Assembly: GCA_035776675.1 (NCBI GenBank)
Contig: DASTWO010000033.1
Location: forward strand, 1-64,000
Direction of reading: 5' to 3'
Length of the DNA stretch: 64,000 nucleotides
From: DASSOY01 sp035776675
Lineage (GTDB): Bacteria; Bacillota; Bacilli; Bacillales; DASSOY01
A model generated the notes under the pieces. The model saw only the letters and a program-made list of their open reading frames with translations. It searched no databases and had not been told where the DNA came from. Position numbers and translations under genes: made by a program. Shown here piece after piece: positions 32,611-40,404 of the stretch. The stretch's first letter is position 1; every line of letters begins with the position of its first letter.

Positions 32611-32994
32611 TTGAAATTCATAAAGCGAGTGGACAGTATTTTCATTCCTGTCAAGGACATTAAGGAATCGGAAGAATGGTACAAAAAAGTTTTTGATTTA
32701 ACAGTGGTTTATCGAAGTGAAGACAACATCGGTTTTCGATTTAACGAACCGTGGCCGTTGAAAACCGGGTTATCCCTTTACAAAAGTGAGGAAGCCGGAA
32801 AGCCTTCCCCTGTCCATTTTAATTTTTACACAGAAGATGTAGATGGATTTTATCAATACCTTTCCGATGAGGGAGTCGAGCCTGATGAGGTTCAAAGTGA
32901 AGACGGGATGCGCTTTTTCGATTTCCATGACCCGAGCGGAAACCGGTTCAACGTTGTGACCTTTAAGGAAATTGCGCTGGAACATATTGATTAA
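32611..32994 (+). CDS. Single-domain VOC-family protein (2)
   Basis: A 127-residue VOC protein, which should dimerise to make a complete pair of sites. The first strand and helix are SIFIPVKDIKESEEWYKKVFDL and the last beta hairpin is FFDFHDPSGNRFNVV. A His in VHFNFYTEDVDGFYQYL falls where the central half may hold one, but the first-strand His is lacking. TTG 32611 is eight bases after AAAGGAG and gives the normal family start. An ATG at 32584 is also in frame with weaker spacing. Confidence 0.82.
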   Translation: MKFIKRVDSIFIPVKDIKESEEWYKKVFDLTVVYRSEDNIGFRFNEPWPLKTGLSLYKSEEAGKPSPVHFNFYTEDVDGFYQYLSDEGVEPDEVQSEDGMRFFDFHDPSGNRFNVVTFKEIALEHID

Positions 32995-33029
32995 TCCCGA
33001 ATGGGGTGCGAAATATTGGAGGGGTTAAA

Positions 33030-33434
33030 TTGAAATTGCGTGTCGGAGGAATTTTCATTCCGGTTACCGATTTGGAACGGTCAATTGAGTGGTATATGGA
33101 GTGCTTGAACCTAAAGCTCGTTGATCGCTGGCCGGAAGGTGCCGGTGCTGGCTTTACATTTGAAAATGGGGAAGCCGGCCTGGGGCTAGTCAAGGTGGAG
33201 ACGAAGCAACCAACGGAGTTCAGAGTTTCCTCGCGTTATCAGAACTGCTATTACAACTTCGAACCTGAAAATGTCCAGGAAATGCATCAATTTCTGAAAG
33301 GTAGAGGTGTGAAAGTGACTGAGATTGAAGATCACGGTCCCATGGAAGGGTTTGATTTTTTCGATCCTGATGGGAATCCCTTCAGTGCAGTTCGGGATAA
33401 ACCACAATCACCTTATTATCATCCGTTTCAGTAA
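33030..33434 (+). CDS. Single-domain VOC-family protein (3)
   Basis: A 134-residue VOC protein: GIFIPVTDLERSIEWYMECLNLKLVDRW at the start and FDFFDPDGNPFSAVRD at the end. TTG 33030 follows GGAGGGG closely. It lies 35 bases after VOC protein 2 and 9 bases before the second C39-like gene, in an operon. No glyoxalase-type metal His in the first strand. Confidence 0.85.
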   Translation: MKLRVGGIFIPVTDLERSIEWYMECLNLKLVDRWPEGAGAGFTFENGEAGLGLVKVETKQPTEFRVSSRYQNCYYNFEPENVQEMHQFLKGRGVKVTEIEDHGPMEGFDFFDPDGNPFSAVRDKPQSPYYHPFQ

Positions 33435-33443
33435 AGGGGAGAG

Positions 33444-34481
33444 ATGATGGCAGGCAAAACATTGGATGAACTGAAATTTTCTTATTGTGACCATACGCTC
33501 ATCGGCAGTTTGAAGGCCAGCCTCGATTTTCTGGGGATCGACGTGTCCGAGGATTGGTTATACGGAATGACCGGGATTGCTTTTCTCATCGTCACTGATG
33601 AAAAGGTGTCTACAGATGCTGTAGCGTATGGCTATGAGCCAGGTATGGTATTTCGCCTCGCCGAAAATCTGGGGATCCGAGTCAAGGGCATCCACCGTGT
33701 TGAAGATCCTCATGATCGTGAAGGGTTAATCCAATCAGCCTGGTCGCAAGCACGCCGCGCCATAGATAGCGGATATCCGTGTTTCAGCTTTGAATTGGAG
33801 GAACAGCACGAGCATGCCATTGTTTTCGGCTATAATGAAACCGGTTACCTAACGCATGGTTGGCATCAAAGGGGAACTCGCTCCATTCCTTGGGAACTGC
33901 TGGGTCAAAGCATGTGCCCTTGTGAAAGGTGTGAAGACCAACGGAATAAAAGTAATGTCGTACCCACAAAAAGTTTCATTGATCTTCATTGGGTTGAACC
34001 CGGACCGAAGGAAGACCCGGCGAGGGCTTTTGAACAAATGCTTTCTTTTGTATTAGCCGTTTCCTTTGAACGTCTTTGGGTCTACAGAGGTTTTGATGGA
34101 GGTTCGTCAGCTTACGATCATTTGATTCAAGCCGTTGAGGAAGGCACCGCGATAGGAAAACACATTGGTTATAACTTGAGTGCATGGAGTGAGGCGCGGA
34201 GCCATGCACCGGGATTTCTTGAACAAGTCCATGAACATTTGGAAGGCAATGCTGATGGTTCATTGGACCGGGCAACCGCAGCTTACCGAGACGTTGCAGA
34301 ATTATTAGAAGAAGCGTCAGAACTGTATCCGTGGAGACAGCCGATGGAACCTGTCGGTGTGAATGAAACAAGCCGTAAGGCGGCAGCCCTTTTGAAAAGA
34401 GAGAAAGATGCCGAAATCAATGTTTTAGATGCATTGAAGGAACTTCACAACACTTTAAATAGAAAGGAATCTGCCAAATGA
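33444..34481 (+). CDS. C39/BtrH-like protein (2)
   Basis: A 345-residue protein. The N-terminal half resembles a papain-like C39/BtrH domain: Cys14 in FSYCDHTLIGSLKASLDFLG as candidate nucleophile and His around position 116 in QHEHAIVFGYNETGYLTHG as candidate general base. A CPCERC motif (about 155-160) could bind a metal or form disulfides. The second half is helical. The same architecture as the protein at 29897, but here both putative catalytic residues are present. It overlaps the next VOC gene by four bases. Confidence 0.6.
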   Translation: MMAGKTLDELKFSYCDHTLIGSLKASLDFLGIDVSEDWLYGMTGIAFLIVTDEKVSTDAVAYGYEPGMVFRLAENLGIRVKGIHRVEDPHDREGLIQSAWSQARRAIDSGYPCFSFELEEQHEHAIVFGYNETGYLTHGWHQRGTRSIPWELLGQSMCPCERCEDQRNKSNVVPTKSFIDLHWVEPGPKEDPARAFEQMLSFVLAVSFERLWVYRGFDGGSSAYDHLIQAVEEGTAIGKHIGYNLSAWSEARSHAPGFLEQVHEHLEGNADGSLDRATAAYRDVAELLEEASELYPWRQPMEPVGVNETSRKAAALLKREKDAEINVLDALKELHNTLNRKESAK

Positions 34482-35272
34482 CAAAAGCCAATCAAACAAG
34501 TTCAGTACAACCGCGTGTGAGTTGCGCCTTTATTCACGTCAGTGATTTGAAGAATTCAGTGGTATTTTACAGCATGATCTTTGGGCTGCCGGTATTGAAA
34601 GAGCGTCTTAATGGAGGCCCCGTCTATGGAGTCGATATTGAAGGTGGAACAGGTTTGCTTTTGGATGACAACAGTGTGAACAAGCAACATCCTGATTGGG
34701 ATGAGAGTCAGCAAAATTTATGTATGGTGGAAACCAAGGATATTGAGGCGGCGTATGAACACGTCAAAAACCTGGAGGCGGAAATTGTGTCCGAACCCGA
34801 GAATCCCCATCCCGGATTGGCTTTCTTTCGTTTTCGTGACCCGGACGGCAATGTTCTTATGGTCACGCAAAGTGATTATGAAGGAGAACCCCTTGCCCGG
34901 GAGGAAAAGACCCCGATCCACAACCGGATTAAAGCCATTTTTATTAATGTCACCGATATGGAGAGAGCCGTCAAGTGGTACGAAGGGTTATTCAGTGTGT
35001 CCATGGCCCAAAATCATAATGCTCCCGTGCTTAATATTCCAACAGAAGGCGGGTCAGACCTTTTATTGGATGCCAACCGCTTTTTGCAGGGCGATGATTA
35101 CAAAACATTGCTGATGTTAGACACAGACGATGTCGATGAAGCTTATCGATTTTTGAAAAGCCGCGATGTCGAGATTTTCAAGGAAATTGAAAGATACGAC
35201 GATGTTTCATTTTTCACCTTCAAAGATCCGGACGGCAATGTCCTGATGGTTTGCCAGGAACACAAGAAATAA
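34478..35272 (+). CDS. Two-domain VOC-family protein (4)
   Basis: A 264-residue protein with VOC domains at about 10-130 (CAFIHVSDLKNSVVFYSMIFGL to RFRDPDGNVLMVTQ) and 145-262 (AIFINVTDMERAVKWYEGLF to FFTFKDPDGNVLMVCQE). The first domain has a His in the first strand (FIHVSD), the position of the first metal ligand in metal-binding VOC enzymes, unlike most members of this block. Translationally coupled to the C39-like gene (ATGA). Confidence 0.87.
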   Translation: MTKANQTSSVQPRVSCAFIHVSDLKNSVVFYSMIFGLPVLKERLNGGPVYGVDIEGGTGLLLDDNSVNKQHPDWDESQQNLCMVETKDIEAAYEHVKNLEAEIVSEPENPHPGLAFFRFRDPDGNVLMVTQSDYEGEPLAREEKTPIHNRIKAIFINVTDMERAVKWYEGLFSVSMAQNHNAPVLNIPTEGGSDLLLDANRFLQGDDYKTLLMLDTDDVDEAYRFLKSRDVEIFKEIERYDDVSFFTFKDPDGNVLMVCQEHKK

Positions 35273-35292
35273 ATAGATGAAGGGAGGAAGGC

Positions 35293-35646
35293 ATGGAGAT
35301 GATTCGAAAGGGTGTTAACGGCATTTTGGTTTACTGCCGTGACCTGCATAAGTCTGCAAGATGGTATTCCCAACTGGGGTTTACGATAGGGGAACATGAC
35401 TTTGATCACTTCGTTGATTTGGAAGTAGACGGGAATTATGTATTGCATCTGGTGAAAAAGGAGGACTTTACATCGCTGGCACCCCCTGCTTTCACTTTCG
35501 ATACACCGGACATTGAGGCGACTTTTGAAAGGTTGAAAGAAAACGGAGTGGACATCATCGGAGAGTTGAACCGACACTCGAACCATTCGGAGTTCAGCTT
35601 CAGAGACCTTGACGGGAATACATTGATGTTTACAAAGTGGGATTGA
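35293..35646 (+). CDS. Single-domain VOC-family protein (5)
   Basis: A 117-residue VOC protein: GILVYCRDLHKSARWYSQLGFTIGEHD at the start, EFSFRDLDGNTLMFTKWD at the end. It is the shortest member of the block. GGGAGGAAG precedes ATG 35293. It lies 20 bases after VOC protein 4. Confidence 0.83.
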   Translation: MEMIRKGVNGILVYCRDLHKSARWYSQLGFTIGEHDFDHFVDLEVDGNYVLHLVKKEDFTSLAPPAFTFDTPDIEATFERLKENGVDIIGELNRHSNHSEFSFRDLDGNTLMFTKWD

Positions 35647-35684
35647 ATCGGTTCTAAGGTGCCGAGAAAAAGGGGGATGGCAGG

Positions 35685-36431
35685 ATGATTCAGTATATCG
35701 ACGCCGTTTTTTTGCCTGTATTCAATTTGGAAGAATCATTGAAATGGTATAAGAAACACTTTGGGATCAAAGTGAATTGGCGGGATACAAACGGATGGAA
35801 CGCCGCCGGGGTAGGATTTAATTCCGGTGCTATGGTGATGATGGAGCGTGAGACTATCAACCACAGTGATCATATTCGTTTTAACTTTTATACGCCAGAT
35901 GTGATAACCTGCTATCAATCATTAGAAGAGAATGACGTTGAGCTTAATCAATTGGTTCAATATGAAGACATGGATTGTTTCGATTTCAAGGATCCGAGCG
36001 GGAACTGGATTGGGATTGTAGGCCGTTGGACAGAAAAGGGAATAAGTCCGGGAGAGTTCGTTGGCCCCGATGCTATTTTCTTGCCTGTGAGTAACATCGA
36101 GCTGGCCATAGAATGGTATCAAGCACTTCTGGGGGGCGAATTTGATTTGGCAACAGATCTTCATTCGCAATATCCGTTCCGGTATGGTTTCCACAAGAAC
36201 GGGGAAGACCGGGACCATCCGCGGTGGTTTAATTTAGTGGAAACCCCAAATCGTTACCCTCAATCACATATACCTTTTAACATTCAAATCCAGGATGCTT
36301 CGAAAGTCCACCGTGATTTACAGGGAAAGGGTATTTCAGTTACAGATATCACGGATACTGGAGCCTTCCGTTGGTTTAACTTTGTTGATCCGGATGGTAA
36401 TGAAATCGGATTTGTTGAAGGCGGAAGATAG
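35685..36431 (+). CDS. Two-domain VOC-family protein (6)
   Basis: A 248-residue protein with two VOC domains, about 1-110 (AVFLPVFNLEESLKWYKKHFGI to FDFKDPSGNWIGIVGRW) and 125-248 (AIFLPVSNIELAIEWYQALLGG to FNFVDPDGNEIGFVEGG). The domain pair resembles that of the protein at 28175, including NLVETPNRYPQSHIPFNIQIQD beside VETPEFFPLTYKAYSILSS there. Agreement at these non-catalytic sites suggests a shared ligand type. GGGGATGGCAGG precedes the ATG. Confidence 0.87.
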   Translation: MIQYIDAVFLPVFNLEESLKWYKKHFGIKVNWRDTNGWNAAGVGFNSGAMVMMERETINHSDHIRFNFYTPDVITCYQSLEENDVELNQLVQYEDMDCFDFKDPSGNWIGIVGRWTEKGISPGEFVGPDAIFLPVSNIELAIEWYQALLGGEFDLATDLHSQYPFRYGFHKNGEDRDHPRWFNLVETPNRYPQSHIPFNIQIQDASKVHRDLQGKGISVTDITDTGAFRWFNFVDPDGNEIGFVEGGR

Positions 36432-36467
36432 GTTTGAACTAGACCTTAATAAATTGGAGGGACCATT

Positions 36468-36863
36468 GTGTCGATAAAGAAACCGTATGAGATTTCCTAT
36501 ATTCAAATCCCCGTTAAGGATCCAAAGAAATCAGCTGATTTTTATGAAGGAGTACTCGGGATGACCTATTCGTTTCCTTATAATCCGGCGGATCGGGCGG
36601 CTTTTATGGAATTCCAAGGGAACATCGCCCTGGGGCTCATTCAATCTGAGACCATTCCAGACCTGACCTTTCGTGATACTTTGGGCAATGTCAATGCCGT
36701 TATTCAGTTCACCGTTCGTGATATTCAAGATTTCTACAATTCGTTAAAGGAACAAAATGTGCCGGTCGGTCCAATGATCTTCAAAGAAGACGGCGGATAT
36801 AATTTTACAGTTCAAGATCCTGACGGACATGTATCCCATGTATGGGGTGGTTGGCCGGAATAG
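36468..36863 (+). CDS. Single-domain VOC-family protein (7)
   Basis: A 131-residue VOC protein: SYIQIPVKDPKKSADFYEGVLGMTYSF to YNFTVQDPDGHVSHVWGGW. GTG start after GGAGGGACC. It is close to family members annotated as glyoxalase-like. No full metal triad can be assigned. Confidence 0.85.
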   Translation: MSIKKPYEISYIQIPVKDPKKSADFYEGVLGMTYSFPYNPADRAAFMEFQGNIALGLIQSETIPDLTFRDTLGNVNAVIQFTVRDIQDFYNSLKEQNVPVGPMIFKEDGGYNFTVQDPDGHVSHVWGGWPE

Positions 36864-36893
36864 TAAAATCTTTTGAAAGGATGTTGAGGAACT

Positions 36894-37379
36894 GTGTGTG
36901 AGTTAATTAAAAGACCAGAAACGAAAGTTGCCGGGTTACGGGTACAATGCGATACTCTGGAAGAATTCTCGATCGAGATTCCGAAGGTATTTGACAAGCT
37001 GGACGAGTGTCTTGATGGAATTCCGAATATTGTTGACTCCAGCGGCAGGATTGGAATCCATTTGGCAGAAGATGAAAACAACGCGAATGCAGAGGCGGCG
37101 GATTACGGTTATCTGGTTTGTGTTGAAGTGAGCAGCTTCGAAGATATCCCAACAGATTTTGAAACAGACACCATTCCAGCCGGCAAATTTGCGGTAAATA
37201 GCCATCAAGGTCCGGTCAATCCCAACATTCATCATTCCTATGCCGCTCTTTATAATTGGATGTCGGAACATGGACACGAAGAGCTGCCGGTTGGGCACGT
37301 TCTTGAACATTATGATGAGCGCTATGATCGTAAGAACTTCAGCGGCGAAATGGAAATTCTCATTCCAGTAAAATCATAA
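36894..37379 (+). CDS. GyrI-like effector-binding protein (2)
   Basis: A 161-residue stand-alone GyrI-like domain: KRPETKVAGLRVQC, CVEVSSFEDIPTDFETDTIPAGKFAVNSHQG, and EHYDERYDRKNFSGEMEILIPVKS. It starts at GTG 36894 after GTTGAGGA. The GKFAV..H(Q/K)G segment is the usual substrate-contact region of the family. It is a paralogue of 30980 and 37446. Confidence 0.84.
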   Translation: MCELIKRPETKVAGLRVQCDTLEEFSIEIPKVFDKLDECLDGIPNIVDSSGRIGIHLAEDENNANAEAADYGYLVCVEVSSFEDIPTDFETDTIPAGKFAVNSHQGPVNPNIHHSYAALYNWMSEHGHEELPVGHVLEHYDERYDRKNFSGEMEILIPVKS

Positions 37380-37445
37380 GGTTTTCCTTTGAAGATGAGA
37401 AAGTAAACCGAAGGGTACAACCTTTAAAATAAGGGAGACAACATA

Positions 37446-37943
37446 ATGAAAATGAGACTTGAACCAGTGGAAAGGTTTAAGGTTGTCGGAATTCGAATCA
37501 TCGATGAGATGGAAAACCTCAATGCTCGAATCCAACAGGCAGCCAGAGAGCTGCAAGAGCGGATGCATGAAATTCGCGGAGTGAGAAATCCGGATGTCCT
37601 GTACGGAATATCACCGCCAAACTATAAAGGCAATCCGGGACCTCTCGATTTTTATGTCTGTGTGGAAGTGGATCCTTTCGAGAACTTGCCTTATGGAATG
37701 GTCAACATCACGATAGACCCGGAACTGTATGCCGTTTGTACATATGAGAAAGATTCAATGAATAACAAAGGGAATGCGTATGATTTCACGACTACGTGGC
37801 TACAGGAAAAAGGATATGAGTACTTCGATGCTGCCTATTATTTTGAGGTTTACAATGTCAACGGCGAATGGACTAATTTAGAAGATTTGGATAATACCCA
37901 TAATCGAATCAAAGTTTATTCACCGGTTAGAAAAGGCGGGTAA
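37446..37943 (+). CDS. GyrI-like effector-binding protein (3)
   Basis: A 165-residue protein with the GyrI-like pattern EPVERFKVVGIRIID, YVCVEVDPFENLPYGMVNITIDPELYAVCTYE and the end NRIKVYSPVRKGG. It is more divergent than the other two. AAGGGAG precedes the ATG. It lies three bases before the next VOC gene. Confidence 0.78.
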   Translation: MKMRLEPVERFKVVGIRIIDEMENLNARIQQAARELQERMHEIRGVRNPDVLYGISPPNYKGNPGPLDFYVCVEVDPFENLPYGMVNITIDPELYAVCTYEKDSMNNKGNAYDFTTTWLQEKGYEYFDAAYYFEVYNVNGEWTNLEDLDNTHNRIKVYSPVRKGG

Positions 37944-37946
37944 TCC

Positions 37947-38726
37947 ATGAATTCTTTATTTGAAAAGATCGGAACAGTGTGTGTTCCGGTAAAAGATGTT
38001 CAAAAATCAGCGGATTGGTATACAGAGAAACTGGGAATGCGGGTTTGTCGGAAAGATGAAGCTCAAGCGGAACTCGAGGTTTGCGGAGGAGAAACCGTCT
38101 TGATCCTTAAGGCAGCTGAACCATTTAACCCCGTTAATTACTTGCATCGTAAGGGAATGGTCACGCATTTTAATTTCAATACGTTGGATGCCGAACTCGC
38201 TCATTTGATGCTCAAAGACAAAGAAGTTGGGGTGACTGATGTCCTCGATGCAGATTTTCTCAAATGTTTCGCTTTTCGGGACCTGGACGGAAATGTTCTC
38301 AGTGTTTGTTATGAAAAAGAGCATTCTATGTTCTATCAGCCTATCACGGAAACTAGCATTTCTTTATTCGAACGGATTGAAGCGGTTTTTATCCTCGTTC
38401 GGGATTTGCGAAATACCCTAGACTGGTATCTTCATCTGCCCGGGCTGGAATTGTTAAATGACTGGAAGCAAGGAGCGGACTTGAAAGTGGGGAACGGAGA
38501 AACGATTGTGACTCTCATTCAAGTAGATGATTTCACCCCGCGGCAAAACAGTTATTTTGAATTTACCACCGCCAATATGAAGAAGACGCATTCTTATTTA
38601 AAAAAGATGGGGGCGAGCGTTTCTGAAATTGATTCGACTCCTCAAGAAACTTCCTGTCGGGTTCAGGACCCTGAAGGCAATATTTTCGGTGTGAGGCGTA
38701 GAAAAGTAGCGGCCCCAACCCTATAA
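37947..38726 (+). CDS. Two-domain VOC-family protein (8)
   Basis: A 259-residue protein with VOC domains at about 5-120 (TVCVPVKDVQKSADWYTEKLGM to FAFRDLDGNVLSVCYEK) and 140-255 (AVFILVRDLRNTLDWYLHLPGL to CRVQDPEGNIFGVRRRK). The second domain is degenerate at the helix after strand one. Coupled closely to the GyrI-like gene upstream. Confidence 0.85.
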   Translation: MNSLFEKIGTVCVPVKDVQKSADWYTEKLGMRVCRKDEAQAELEVCGGETVLILKAAEPFNPVNYLHRKGMVTHFNFNTLDAELAHLMLKDKEVGVTDVLDADFLKCFAFRDLDGNVLSVCYEKEHSMFYQPITETSISLFERIEAVFILVRDLRNTLDWYLHLPGLELLNDWKQGADLKVGNGETIVTLIQVDDFTPRQNSYFEFTTANMKKTHSYLKKMGASVSEIDSTPQETSCRVQDPEGNIFGVRRRKVAAPTL

Positions 38727-38770
38727 TGAGAGATCTTCAAAAAATCACTTAATATAGATTTGAAAGGAGA

Positions 38771-39241
38771 ATGAAGATGAAGGAAGAACAATTATTTGAG
38801 CAAATGAAAATGTGGCGTGGTTGGACAGTAGAGCTTCTTAAAACCGTTCCCCATGGGATTGTTGATGAAATCCCGAATGGATTTCGGAACAATATTCGGT
38901 GGAACGCAGGCCATATCCTGGCAGGGTGGGACCATACGATGTTCCCTGCAGTGGGAATGGAAAGGCAACTGCCGTTATCCTATCACCTTATGTTTCCGAG
39001 AGGCAGTAAACCTGCCGATTGGACTGAAGAACCGCCATCGATGGATGAATTGATTCAGCGACTTGAAGAGCAGCCGCAACAGATTGAAGAAGCGTGTAAA
39101 GGGCACTTGGAGGATCCGCTCGAAGAGCCGTTTCTGCATATGACCACCCTGGGAGAAATGTTTGTTTTTCACATGGCCCATGAGAACCTGCACGTCGGTA
39201 CGATAAACAGTATGAAAAAAACCCTTGAAACAGGTGAATAA
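38771..39241 (+). CDS. DinB-superfamily protein
   Basis: A 156-residue four-helix protein. Candidate metal ligands are His48 (WNAGHILAGWDH), His137 and His141 (FHMAHENLHVG). This matches the DinB/YfiT spacing seen in the protein at 6037. AAAGGAG precedes the ATG. Its place among the VOC genes supports a thiol-transfer or detoxification role, unproven. Confidence 0.85.
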   Translation: MKMKEEQLFEQMKMWRGWTVELLKTVPHGIVDEIPNGFRNNIRWNAGHILAGWDHTMFPAVGMERQLPLSYHLMFPRGSKPADWTEEPPSMDELIQRLEEQPQQIEEACKGHLEDPLEEPFLHMTTLGEMFVFHMAHENLHVGTINSMKKTLETGE

Positions 39242-39245
39242 TTTC

Positions 39246-39665
39246 ATGTCAAAACCGCAAATCTCGAAAATCGCCACCGTGGAAATTCCGGTTTCGGATT
39301 TGGACCGGTCCGTGAAATGGTACACTGAGAAATTGAATCTCCATCTTGATTTCAAAGGTGACCAAAACGCGATGTTACTCTTTAATAAGAAAGGCACACC
39401 CTCAATTTTTCTTGTAGAAACTCATGAAGAAAGCAGGCTTTCCTTTCTCAATTCAAACACCGGCGTTACACATAGTGTCATTGACTTCTATACAGAGGAT
39501 TTGAAAGGGTTCTATGAATATCTGAAGGGACAAGATGTAGAGGTAGGGTCTTATAATGCGGATCCGGATGATCCAAACGGATTTGGCGGATTTGGTTTTA
39601 AAGATCCTGACGGCAATTGGCTCAGTGCCTGTAATGTAGATCATGACAAGTCGATTCCTGAGTAA
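39246..39665 (+). CDS. Single-domain VOC-family protein (9)
   Basis: A 139-residue VOC protein: ATVEIPVSDLDRSVKWYTEKLNLHLDF to FGFKDPDGNWLSACNVD. ATG 39246 lies nine bases after AGGTG. The gene ends the block, and a perfect 9-bp hairpin follows. Confidence 0.85.
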   Translation: MSKPQISKIATVEIPVSDLDRSVKWYTEKLNLHLDFKGDQNAMLLFNKKGTPSIFLVETHEESRLSFLNSNTGVTHSVIDFYTEDLKGFYEYLKGQDVEVGSYNADPDDPNGFGGFGFKDPDGNWLSACNVDHDKSIPE

Positions 39666-39687
39666 TCGGCTGCATATAAATCATCAT

Positions 39688-39720
39688 TATCCCGACTTCA
39701 ACGTCGGGATAGATTTCAAT
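39688..39720 (+). terminator. Terminator at the end of the VOC block
   Basis: TATCCCGAC (39688-39696) pairs perfectly with GTCGGGATA (39703-39711) around a six-base loop. Only a short T stretch follows. It may also serve the convergent L,D-transpeptidase gene. Confidence 0.65.
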
Positions 39721-39735
39721 AGTAATTCGAGCCTC

Positions 39736-40386
39736 TTATTCCAACAACCCCAATTTCCGATACATTTTCTTTTTGATGCCTCCGGTAACGGGAAGATGAT
39801 GTTCCCGCTGAAATTTCTTCACGGCTGCTGCGGTACTTTCTCCGTAAATGCCGTCAATTTCGCCATCATACAAGCCTGCGGCACGCAATCGGTTTTGGAC
39901 AAGCATAACGATTGTCCCTTTCGAACCTTTGGCCAGATTTCGATACAGATAATCCCCTTGCCCGAATATGGGGCCGTCAATCCAGACCGGTGTTCCGACA
40001 GGCACTTTCGGATAAAGCTCTTCTACATCTTTATTTTTCATTCGAACACATCCGCTGCTGACGCTTCTTCCGACAAGGTGCGGTTTGTTTGTGCCATGAA
40101 TGCCGTATTTTCCCCAGGGAACATTAAGGCCGAGCCAACGTGAGCCAAAGCCGCCTCCCCAATCCGGTGACTTTCGGATCACTTTGAAATGGCCGACAGG
40201 GGTAGGGGTTTGATCAGACCCCGGGGCGATGGGATAACGCGCTGCGACATCATCGTTTTTGATCAAGTACAACTGATTTTTCCACAGATTGATGTATATT
40301 TTCGTATTTGGTTTTTCCGCTGCATGTACAGGTTGGCTAATGCTTATAAGGAGCGTCAGGATGGCCAACAAACGAATCCATTTCAT
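39736..40386 (-). CDS. L,D-transpeptidase (YkuD) with a C-terminal peptidoglycan-binding domain
   Basis: A 216-residue exported enzyme. The signal peptide ends near Ala22-Ala23 (SQPVHAAEK). The YkuD domain (about 28-138) contains His97 and Cys113 in the motif HGTN...GRSVSSGCVRM. A PG_binding_1 domain (about 150-215) has LVQNRLRAAGLYDGEIDGIYGESTAAAVKKFQ. It should form or edit 3-3 cross-links in cell-wall or spore-cortex peptidoglycan. It lies 18 bases downstream of the secreted protein at 40405 on the same strand, probably one operon. Confidence 0.92.
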   Translation of the reverse strand: MKWIRLLAILTLLISISQPVHAAEKPNTKIYINLWKNQLYLIKNDDVAARYPIAPGSDQTPTPVGHFKVIRKSPDWGGGFGSRWLGLNVPWGKYGIHGTNKPHLVGRSVSSGCVRMKNKDVEELYPKVPVGTPVWIDGPIFGQGDYLYRNLAKGSKGTIVMLVQNRLRAAGLYDGEIDGIYGESTAAAVKKFQREHHLPVTGGIKKKMYRKLGLLE

Positions 40387-40404
40387 CTTTTCTCACCACG
40401 GCTC

